Below, one piece after another: positions 1-4,965 of a stretch of 5,566 nucleotides of DNA. The stretch covers positions 1 through 5,566 of the forward strand of contig JACMOT010000168.1 in the NCBI GenBank assembly GCA_014377915.1, given 5' to 3'. Position 1 is the stretch's first letter. Each line of letters begins with the position of its first letter. The notes below the pieces were generated by a model, which had not been told where the DNA came from, ran no database searches, and saw only the letters and a list, made by a program, of their open reading frames with translations. The stretch comes from Tardiphaga sp. Lineage in GTDB: Bacteria > Pseudomonadota > Alphaproteobacteria > Rhizobiales > Xanthobacteraceae. A program made the position numbers and the translations under genes.

Positions 1-50
1 GTCTTGCCGTGGTCAACGTGGGCGATGATAGCAATGTTGCGAAGGTTCAT
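1..50 (-). CDS. typA: TypA/BipA translational GTPase, N-terminus only
   Basis: Read on the minus strand, the first 16 codons give MNLRNIAIIAHVDHGK, and the next codon, cut by the window edge, begins as Thr. This is the start of a translational GTPase with the G1 nucleotide-binding loop AHVDHGKT. The combination LRNIAIIAHVDHGKT is typical of TypA/BipA, a ribosome-binding GTPase involved in stress adaptation and 50S assembly; LepA and EF-G have different residues before the loop. A purine-rich stretch (AGAAGAAG, minus strand, 55-62) sits four bases before the ATG and can serve as the ribosome binding site. The gene runs leftwards out of the window, so domains beyond the G1 loop cannot be checked. 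LepA is the main alternative but fits less well. Confidence 0.9.
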   Translation of the reverse strand, partial: MNLRNIAIIAHVDHGK

Positions 51-88
51 AGGTCTTCTTCTGGTTTTACGGTCTGGGTGCCCGGAGC

Positions 89-114
89 GGTTCAACAAGA
101 CAGGTTCGACAAAA
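89..114. repeat. Short tandem repeat in the typA leader
   Basis: Two imperfect direct copies of a 12-base unit, ggttcaacaaga (89-100) and ggttcgacaaaa (103-114), match at 10 of 12 positions with a period of 14 bases. They lie about 40-65 bases upstream of the typA start. The arrangement could be a protein-binding site or chance. No -35/-10 pair that I trust was found next to it. Confidence 0.35.
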
Positions 115-181
115 GGCTTGTAGCCTCACGCTCCAGCGCCGTCGGTTCTGCATCGTCTGAAAACGCGCTGGGGCAATCCCT

Positions 182-213
182 CCAAAAGCAAACCCGGCCA
201 GAAGGGGCCGGGT
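182..213 (-). terminator. Rho-independent terminator downstream of phoD
   Basis: On the minus strand the sequence forms a perfect 8-bp stem, ACCCGGCC paired with GGCCGGGT (213-206 with 199-192), closing a 6-base loop. A T-rich tract, TTGCTTTTGG, follows on the 3' side. It lies about 65 bases past the stop codon of the PhoD gene and before the typA start. It therefore probably ends the phoD transcript and insulates typA from it. Confidence 0.8.
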
Positions 214-278
214 ACTCGGACGCGTTGCGGCGCAATATAGCCAGAAATCGCCGAAAAACAAGCAAATCTGCCGTTTGA

Positions 279-1832
279 TCAGGCGATTTTCGGGTCCAAA
301 ACGGTCGCCCACAGCGCCGTATCGTCCCGATCCCGCAGAGTCACGGTCATTTGCCCGCTTTGGCCGTCGATTTTGACGTGACCGAAGAACTGCATACCGG
401 CCGAGGGCGGCAGGTTCTGACGGTCCGGACCGGGCGCCTTGATGAATTTGACCTCGGGACCGAAGGTATTGTCGAGCGGATTGGGCCCGAAGGTGCCGGC
501 GTGGAACGGGCCGGAGACGAACTCCCAGAACGGCTCGAAATCCTGAAACTGCGCCTTGCTCGGGTTGTAGTAATGCGCGGCGGTGTAGTGCACGTCGGCG
601 GTCAGCCACACCGTGTTGACGATGCCCGAGCTCTTGATGAAGCGCAGGATGTCGGCGATCTCCAGTTCACGGCCGCGCGCCGGGCCGTCGCCCTGCGCGA
701 TCGCCTCGGAGCCGGTGTGATTCACCGCGTCGTTTTCGACGATGATGCTGATCGGCATGTCGGAGGCGATCACCTTCCAGGTCGCCTTCGAGGCCAGCAG
801 TGCCCGCTTCAGCCACGCCATCTGGTCCGGACCGATGAAATAGGCATCGGGGCCGTAGTTCTCCTGCAGGTTCGCGCCGTTGGGGCCGCGATAGCTGCGC
901 TCGTCGAGCATGAAGACGTCGAGATGCGGGCCGTAATTCAGCGTGCGATAAACCCGGCCGGGCTCATTCGCATTGGGCCGGATCGGATACATTTCGCGGT
1001 ACGCCTGCGCGCCACGCGCCGCCAGCAGCGTGATGTCGCGCTCCTTGTAGGTCGCCGGCAGCTGTTTCGACAGCGACCAGTTGTTGGTGACTTCGTGATC
1101 GTCCCACTGGCCAAACACCGGTACCGCGGCATTGAAGGCACGGACATGCTCATCCAGCATGTTGTATTTGTGCGCGGCGCGGAATTCTTCCAGCGTCTCG
1201 GCGACCTTGGCCTTTTCCGGCACCAAAGTGGTGTTCTTCCAGATCTTGCCGTCGGACTGTTTGGTTTCCGCGACGATGATCCCGTCGGCATAGATGGTAT
1301 CGCCGGAATGGATCAGGAAATCCGGATTGTGCTTGCGCATGGTGGCGAAGGTCTTCATGCCGCCATCCTCGGCATTGATGCCATAGCCCTGGCCGGCGAC
1401 ATCGCCGCCCCAGACGAAGCTGACGTCGCGCCGGTCGGCCGGCGCGGTGCGGAAGCGGCCGACCACGGGCTCGCCGACGATGTCGGGATGCGACAGGTCG
1501 CGGAATTTGGCGCGATAGAAAATGTCCTGCCCGGCGGGCAGATCGCCGACCAGCAGCTTCGCCGTGAAATCGCTTTCCGGCAGCGCGTAGATCGGCGGCA
1601 GCGCGCGCGCATTCTTGAAGGATTCGGTGGTGGCCACTTCGACCATCATCTGCGCCGGGCGATCGGCGCGCGACCAGATCATGCCGCCATCGACGCCGAT
1701 GTCGCCGGACTGCACGCCGTGCGAAACCATCGGCCGGTCGGCGGCGCGGCTGAGATAGGGCATCGCCAGCACACCGGCCCCGGTGAGCGCGGCGGTGGAC
1801 AAAAAGCGGCGGCGGGAGAAGTGGATAGCCAT
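279..1832 (-). CDS. phoD: PhoD-family alkaline phosphatase/phosphodiesterase, Tat-exported
   Basis: This 517-residue protein has the usual length for PhoD, a metal-dependent phosphomonoesterase/phosphodiesterase that releases phosphate from organic esters outside the cytoplasm. Residues 6-11 (SRRRFL) form a twin-arginine motif, followed by a hydrophobic stretch and likely cleavage near SRA-A (about residue 30). Residues about 35-130 match the PhoD N-terminal beta domain. The metallophosphatase domain follows with HSGDTIYADG (175-184), WDDHEVTNNW (243-252) and TADVHY (411-416). These supply the expected ligands Asp178, Tyr181, the Asn pair at 250-251, Asp413 and His415. Where Bacillus PhoD has a cysteine iron ligand in an SCQ motif, this protein reads WGGDVAGQG (141-149), suggesting Asp144 takes that place. 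The ATG at 1832 is preceded by GAGGAA with six-base spacing. A terminator follows the gene. The exact natural substrate is unknown. Confidence 0.9.
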   Translation of the reverse strand: MAIHFSRRRFLSTAALTGAGVLAMPYLSRAADRPMVSHGVQSGDIGVDGGMIWSRADRPAQMMVEVATTESFKNARALPPIYALPESDFTAKLLVGDLPAGQDIFYRAKFRDLSHPDIVGEPVVGRFRTAPADRRDVSFVWGGDVAGQGYGINAEDGGMKTFATMRKHNPDFLIHSGDTIYADGIIVAETKQSDGKIWKNTTLVPEKAKVAETLEEFRAAHKYNMLDEHVRAFNAAVPVFGQWDDHEVTNNWSLSKQLPATYKERDITLLAARGAQAYREMYPIRPNANEPGRVYRTLNYGPHLDVFMLDERSYRGPNGANLQENYGPDAYFIGPDQMAWLKRALLASKATWKVIASDMPISIIVENDAVNHTGSEAIAQGDGPARGRELEIADILRFIKSSGIVNTVWLTADVHYTAAHYYNPSKAQFQDFEPFWEFVSGPFHAGTFGPNPLDNTFGPEVKFIKAPGPDRQNLPPSAGMQFFGHVKIDGQSGQMTVTLRDRDDTALWATVLDPKIA

Positions 1833-1838
1833 GGCGCA

Positions 1839-1844
1839 TTCCTC
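1839..1844 (-). promoter_or_regulatory. Ribosome binding site of phoD
   Basis: GAGGAA on the minus strand ends six bases before the ATG at 1832. It fixes the start that yields a complete twin-arginine signal peptide. Confidence 0.7.
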
Positions 1845-1919
1845 AGAGATGTCTGACGGGAATGGATCTAGGCGGTTTGTTTAACGCGGCTGTGACAGGA
1901 CGTCGCAGCTGCGAAGCGG

Positions 1920-3356
1920 TCAGGCGACCTGCGCGCGCGCTGAGCGAAGCGGCGGCATCGGCACCGCTTCCATCAACGCCTTGCGATCCGCCACCGCATT
2001 GTGGAACTGCTCGAGCGCGATGTTGAAGGTGGTCAGCGTGCCCTGCTCGATGGCGCCATGCTCGAAGCAATTCAGCGTATCGCGCAGGATCGCATCAGCC
2101 TCGGCCTGCATCCGGTCGAGTTCCTCAGGCGAGTCACTTTTGCGGGCCACCGCCAGCATGTCGAGCAGGCGGTCGCGCTGCGAGGTGTTGTTGTTGCGCT
2201 CGTCGCGCCGCATCATGCTGGCGAACCAGGCGCCCGCCGAGCCCATCGCGGAGAGGCCCATCAGGCTCCACCAGATGTAGTCGCTGTAGCGATCGAGAAA
2301 GGTTTTTTCCTCGCCATCGACATAGGCGGCGGCGCCCGGATGCACCGGGATGACCGCGTCCTTGTCGGTATCCGGCGTCTCGATCTTCGCCGCCAGCGGG
2401 AAGTCGGTGATGATCTGCTGGCGCACCGCGAACAATTGCCGGGTGAAGGCGGCGACAATGGCGTCCGACAGCCCATGCCGGGCGACAATGTGGTGCGAAA
2501 AACTGATGGTCTTGATGTCATCATCCGGCCGCGCCGGCGAACCGCCAAACGCGCCGGCGGGAATTTCCGCGGCCTCGTAGATCGGATAGTTCTGCGCGAT
2601 CGCCGCCGCCGAATCGATCGCTAGAAAGGTCGGGGTGCCGCCCTCGCGCGTCGTGGCCGCAATGGCGTCGACGGTGATCCGGCTATTGACGGGACCAGCC
2701 GCGAGGAAGGCATCGACCTTCTGGTCCTTCACCACTTCCCCGATTTCCGTGGTCGAGAACTGCACGACGGTCACCTTGGCGGGATCGACGCCATATTGCC
2801 GCAGCACAATATTCAGCAGGTTCACATTGGCCTGGGTTTTCCCGATCACACCGATGCGGCGCCCCGCCAGCTGAGAAAATTTGGTGATCTTAGGGCCCGA
2901 TTTTTTGCCCTTGGCGGCCGACGGCACCCAGATCACGGCGACATTCTTGCGCAGCGTCGCCACCGCGCGGGCATTTTTGGGCACTTCAAGATCGCCGCGA
3001 ACAATCGCGAGATCGGCCTTGCCCTCGGCCAGGACCCTGGCGCTGGCAGCGGCGCCGTCGGTCGGCACCAGACGCAGCCGCACTGAACTGTGATCGCGCG
3101 AAAACTGCTGCACCAGCGCCTGCACTACTTTCGCATCGTCGCTATTGGGCGGTCCGACCGCGATCCGGAGCGGCACCGGCTTCATCGCAAAGTAATACGC
3201 GCCTGCGACCGCGGCGACGACGGCAAGCGCGCCGGCCACGGCGACCAGCGTCATCTTGTGTCGCACCGAGCGCGGCGACGGCGGTCCGGCGGGCCCAATC
3301 ACCCCCGGGCCGTCGACGATCGATCGGGAAAACAATCGCTTCAAATCCAAGGCCAT
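1920..3356 (-). CDS. TAXI-family TRAP-type solute-binding protein, membrane-anchored, orphan
   Basis: This 478-residue protein belongs to the TAXI family of TRAP-type substrate-binding proteins, which normally feed a fused DctQM permease. Residues 1-34 are basic and probably cytoplasmic. A transmembrane helix spans about 35-57, starting MTLVAVAGALAV. The binding domain covers about 61-345 and opens with PLRIAVGPPNSDD; GKADLAIVRGD (112-122) and IPVHPGAAAY (336-345) are typical family segments. A second hydrophobic helix (about 361-380, IWWSLMGLSAMGSAGAW) is followed by MMRRDER, so by the positive-inside rule the last 98 residues should be cytoplasmic. That tail is helical-looking and polar. 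No permease gene is present in the window. An in-frame TAA directly precedes the ATG at 3356, so that is the longest possible form. Its Shine-Dalgarno site is weak, and Met35 is an alternative start. The ligand is unknown. A sensory rather than transport role is possible but is inference. Confidence 0.82.
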   Translation of the reverse strand: MALDLKRLFSRSIVDGPGVIGPAGPPSPRSVRHKMTLVAVAGALAVVAAVAGAYYFAMKPVPLRIAVGPPNSDDAKVVQALVQQFSRDHSSVRLRLVPTDGAAASARVLAEGKADLAIVRGDLEVPKNARAVATLRKNVAVIWVPSAAKGKKSGPKITKFSQLAGRRIGVIGKTQANVNLLNIVLRQYGVDPAKVTVVQFSTTEIGEVVKDQKVDAFLAAGPVNSRITVDAIAATTREGGTPTFLAIDSAAAIAQNYPIYEAAEIPAGAFGGSPARPDDDIKTISFSHHIVARHGLSDAIVAAFTRQLFAVRQQIITDFPLAAKIETPDTDKDAVIPVHPGAAAYVDGEEKTFLDRYSDYIWWSLMGLSAMGSAGAWFASMMRRDERNNNTSQRDRLLDMLAVARKSDSPEELDRMQAEADAILRDTLNCFEHGAIEQGTLTTFNIALEQFHNAVADRKALMEAVPMPPLRSARAQVA

Positions 3357-3378
3357 TTACCGATGCGGTTCGATCGAC

Positions 3379-3387
3379 ATTGTAGCA
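3379..3387 (-). promoter_or_regulatory. Candidate extended -10 promoter of the TAXI gene
   Basis: The minus strand reads TGCTACAAT: TACAAT differs from the sigma-70 -10 consensus at one base, and TG lies one base upstream as in extended -10 promoters. No good -35 hexamer is present. Transcription would start near 3372, leaving a leader of about 16 bases before the ATG at 3356. The inverted repeat at 3419-3447 would then be centred about 61 bases upstream of the start point. A competing reading is an EcfG-like site on the same strand, GGAAC (3412-3408) with 17-base spacing to CTTT (3390-3387), matching three of four -10 bases. Confidence 0.4.
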
Positions 3388-3418
3388 AAGTCGGATGGCT
3401 TCGCGCGGTTCCCTCGCC

Positions 3419-3447
3419 GGGATGGTTACCGATCGCGGAACCATCCC
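3419..3447. promoter_or_regulatory. Operator-like inverted repeat in the divergent intergenic region
   Basis: Perfect 9-bp arms, gggatggtt (3419-3427) and aaccatccc (3439-3447), flank an 11-base spacer that contains cgatcg. The element lies between the divergent TAXI and carbinolamine dehydratase genes. Its size and symmetry fit a dimeric regulator's binding site. If the TAXI promoter starts near 3372, the element sits at a distance typical of activator sites. I do not recognise the regulator. Confidence 0.4.
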
Positions 3448-3524
3448 TGCGCCATATTTGCTGCTCTATTGTGGCATGGATCCGAACGGTGCGCCGGCGT
3501 GTTAGGGTAAAGTTCAGGTGATGT

Positions 3525-3529
3525 GGGAG
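3525..3529 (+). promoter_or_regulatory. Ribosome binding site selecting the ATG at 3536
   Basis: GGGAG lies six bases before the ATG at 3536. Two upstream in-frame starts, GTG at 3518 and ATG at 3521, have no comparable site and would overlap this one, so 3536 is preferred. Confidence 0.7.
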
Positions 3530-3535
3530 AACAGA

Positions 3536-3841
3536 ATGACAGAACGTTTATCGGCGGAAGCGCGCAAGGCGGCGTTGCGGGAACTGGCCGGATGGGGTGA
3601 GGTCGATGGTCGCGATGCCATCGCCAGGACCTTCGTCTTCAAGGATTTCAATGAAGCCTTCGGCTTCATGGCCCGGGTCGCGCTGGTCGCCGAGAAAAAC
3701 GACCATCACCCCGAATGGCGCAATGTTTACAAGACGGTGGAGGTAGAGCTCAGCACCCACGACGCGGCGGGCGTGACCGAACTCGACGTCGCGCTGGCAA
3801 AAGCGATGAACGCCATTGCCGCGCAGTTGGGCGTCGCCTGA
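3536..3841 (+). CDS. phhB: Pterin-4a-carbinolamine dehydratase (4a-hydroxytetrahydrobiopterin dehydratase)
   Basis: This 101-residue protein has the standard length for the PCD/DCoH family, which dehydrates 4a-hydroxytetrahydropterin to the quinonoid dihydropterin and so recycles the cofactor of aromatic amino acid hydroxylases. The family core is clear: [13 protein letters not shown] (53-65) followed by [15 protein letters not shown] (70-84). His57, His58 and His75 keep the spacing of the catalytic histidines of mammalian DCoH (61, 62, 79). The usual GG after THD is AG here, a mild change. No phenylalanine hydroxylase gene lies in the window. In bacteria without one, the enzyme is thought to act in other pterin roles, including molybdopterin cofactor metabolism; which applies here is unknown. 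It is the first of three small co-oriented genes and is cytoplasmic, with no signal peptide. Confidence 0.93.
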   Translation: MTERLSAEARKAALRELAGWGEVDGRDAIARTFVFKDFNEAFGFMARVALVAEKNDHHPEWRNVYKTVEVELSTHDAAGVTELDVALAKAMNAIAAQLGVA

Positions 3842-3853
3842 ACCGCCGCGGAC

Positions 3854-3873
3854 TTGCCGTGCCGGGACGGCAA
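3854..3873 (+). other. Small stem-loop between phhB and the DUF1232 gene
   Basis: Perfect 7-bp arms, ttgccgt (3854-3860) and acggcaa (3867-3873), enclose a 6-base loop 12 bases after the phhB stop. No T-run follows, so it is at best a weak or factor-dependent terminator, or an mRNA-stabilising stem. Confidence 0.35.
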
Positions 3874-3915
3874 TACCAGTTTCATATCACGCAAGACGCG
3901 TGGCGAATGACGAAC

Positions 3916-3922
3916 AGGAGGG
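3916..3922 (+). promoter_or_regulatory. Strong ribosome binding site selecting the GTG at 3928
   Basis: AGGAGGG is a near-perfect anti-16S match, five bases before the GTG at 3928. The in-frame ATG at 3907 lies upstream of this site and has no Shine-Dalgarno of its own, so GTG is the likely start. Confidence 0.75.
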
Positions 3923-3927
3923 CCTCA

Positions 3928-4311
3928 GTGGCATCCGAGCACAGCGTGGGTTTCGAGCCGGCAGATCGTCTGGCTGAGGACCCCGAGGGCGTTCGCAAGC
4001 AGTTCTGGCGCAAGCTGAAGCGGTTGGCGGTGAAACTGCCGTTCGCCGAGGATCTTCTGGCCGCGTATTATTGCGCCTTTGACCGCCAGACGCCGCGCCA
4101 TGTCCAGGCGGCGCTGCTCGGCGCCATCGCCTATTTCGTGCTGCCGTTCGATTTCGTCCCGGACATGCTGCCGATCCTCGGCTTCAGCGACGACGCCGCG
4201 ATCCTGGCCACCGCCTTGCGCATGGTGGCGAGCCATATCACACCGGAACATCATGAGGCGGCGCGGGCCGCGCTGGCGCGCGGGCTGGACAACACCGACG
4301 CTCCGGCTTGA
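3928..4311 (+). CDS. DUF1232 (YkvA-like) small protein
   Basis: From the GTG at 3928 this gives 127 residues. The DUF1232 domain covers about residues 56-95 and shows its hallmark: a hydrophobic segment AIAYFVLPFDFVPDMLPILG (66-85) leading into FSDDAAIL (86-93). Such proteins are usually small and membrane-associated through this segment. Their molecular function is not established. The N-terminal 50 residues are charged and amphipathic (QFWRKLKRLAVKL, 25-37) with no signal peptide. The C-terminus is a short polar helix. An in-frame ATG at 3907 would add seven residues but ignores the strong AGGAGGG site. The gene starts 86 bases after phhB in the same direction, so co-transcription is plausible. 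The domain call is firm; the role is not known. Confidence 0.88.
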   Translation: MASEHSVGFEPADRLAEDPEGVRKQFWRKLKRLAVKLPFAEDLLAAYYCAFDRQTPRHVQAALLGAIAYFVLPFDFVPDMLPILGFSDDAAILATALRMVASHITPEHHEAARAALARGLDNTDAPA

Positions 4312-4331
4312 TCTGCCGCAACGCGGGCGGC

Positions 4332-4356
4332 GGAACTTCGGAGTAGCTGATCCATT
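4332..4356 (+). promoter_or_regulatory. Possible EcfG-type stress promoter of the host-attachment gene
   Basis: GGAAC (4332-4336), 16 bases, then CATT (4353-4356) resembles the alphaproteobacterial general-stress promoter GGAAC-N16/17-CGTT with one mismatch in the -10 element. It lies about 60 bases before the start codon. The match is short enough to occur by chance. Confidence 0.22.
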
Positions 4357-4405
4357 GGTGCATCGAGCCGTTTGAGCGATCTCGCTCCGGCAGTTCTCAC
4401 CTCAT

Positions 4406-4410
4406 GGAGA
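4406..4410 (+). promoter_or_regulatory. Ribosome binding site selecting the ATG at 4416
   Basis: GGAGA lies five bases before the ATG at 4416. The site overlaps the earlier in-frame ATG at 4404, which has no site of its own, so the downstream ATG is chosen. Confidence 0.7.
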
Positions 4411-4415
4411 CTTCA

Positions 4416-4817
4416 ATGATCCTTCCAACGGATACAATCGTGGCTGTCGCCGACGGCGAGAAGCTGAGCCTGTTCCGCAATACCGGTACCGAAATCTCGA
4501 TGAACCTCACCGCGGCGCCGGAGCCCGAGGTCGAAGCCGCCACGGCTTCCGCCAGCGGCCATCACAGCAGCGCCGCCAACCCGGACGACAAGCAGGTCGC
4601 GGAAGACGGCTTTGCGAAAAGCATCACCGAAATGCTGAACCAGCAGGTCCTCACCCACGGCGTCACCAATGTCGTCGTGATCGCGGCGCCGCGCACCCTC
4701 GGCGAAATGCGCAAGCACTATCACAAGAAGCTCGAGGACGTGCTGCTGCGCGAGATCTCCAAGGACCTGACGGGCCATTCCGTCGCCGATATCGAGAAGA
4801 CGATTCTTGCGGCGTAA
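4416..4817 (+). CDS. Host-attachment family protein (Host_attach, eRF1-like fold)
   Basis: This 133-residue protein matches the small rhizobial family annotated 'protein required for attachment to host cells'. The N-terminal strand IVAVADGEKLSLFRN (8-22) is the family's opening motif. A low-complexity linker rich in Ala, Glu, Ser and His (about 32-60) follows, then FAKSITEMLN (66-75), VTNVVVIAAPRTLGEMR (83-99) and LREISKDLTGHSVADIE (111-127), all characteristic in order and spacing. There is no signal peptide or membrane segment, so the product is probably cytoplasmic, which fits poorly with a direct adhesin role. Profile studies have grouped such proteins with bacterial relatives of archaeal/eukaryotic release factors, which would suggest a ribosome-linked function; that is family knowledge, not shown here. 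The gene follows the DUF1232 gene by 104 bases and may have its own promoter. Confidence 0.82.
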   Translation: MILPTDTIVAVADGEKLSLFRNTGTEISMNLTAAPEPEVEAATASASGHHSSAANPDDKQVAEDGFAKSITEMLNQQVLTHGVTNVVVIAAPRTLGEMRKHYHKKLEDVLLREISKDLTGHSVADIEKTILAA

Positions 4818-4844
4818 GCCGTCGACGGTCCCAGGACGCGGTGC

Positions 4845-4870
4845 ACGACGCCGCGGCTTCGCGGCGTTGT
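4845..4870 (+). terminator. GC-rich hairpin after the host-attachment gene
   Basis: An 8-bp perfect stem, acgccgcg (4848-4855) with cgcggcgt (4860-4867), closes a GCTT loop. It extends to 11 bp through a G-T wobble and two more pairs. It lies 27 bases after the plus-strand stop. No T-run follows, so the terminator call depends on stem strength alone. Its right arm can also pair with a second copy of acgccgcg at 4871-4878. Confidence 0.45.
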
Positions 4871-4874
4871 ACGC

Positions 4875-4924
4875 CGCGGAGCCGGGGCTCCGATTGCTAC
4901 ATCAACCGGGGCCCCGGCTCCGCG
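4875..4924. terminator. Long perfect inverted repeat between convergent genes, candidate bidirectional terminator
   Basis: Arms of 14 perfectly complementary bases, at 4875-4888 and 4911-4924, can be extended inward by a G-T wobble and three further pairs to an 18-bp stem (4875-4892 with 4907-4924) with a 14-base loop. The element lies between the stops of the convergent host-attachment and oxidoreductase genes. The position fits bidirectional termination or a dispersed palindromic repeat. It lacks the T-tract of a classical terminator on either side. Confidence 0.55.
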
Positions 4925-4965
4925 CGGCAGCGTGAAGAACGCCGCGGCGCGTCCGGGAAACGGCT

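Noticed and set aside
67..609. A 180-codon minus-strand open frame overlapping the end of phoD and the terminator
   Set aside because: It is out of frame with phoD, runs through the terminator hairpin and shows no domain or credible start.
351..1856. A 501-codon open frame on the plus strand across the whole PhoD gene
   Set aside because: It is antisense to a well-supported phoD gene. Its translation is rich in Arg, Gly, Ala and Asp with no recognisable domain, as expected for the antisense shadow of a GC-rich gene.
1892..1898. CTGTCAC on the minus strand upstream of phoD as a Pho box
   Set aside because: Only one half-site is present. The position 11 bases downstream, GCGTTAA, does not match the second CTGTCAT repeat, so PhoB control is not supported by sequence.
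1903..1914. 12-base perfect palindrome tcgcagctgcga between the TAXI gene and phoD
   Set aside because: It has no loop for a stable hairpin and no T-run. A 12-base palindrome in GC-rich DNA is unremarkable.
2001..2624. A 207-codon open frame antisense to the TAXI gene
   Set aside because: It lies entirely inside a gene with clear homology, has arginine-rich composition and no motif.
4374..4387. gagcga/tcgctc inverted repeat upstream of the host-attachment gene
   Set aside because: The arms are only 6 bases with a 2-base gap. This is too short to call as an operator without conservation data.
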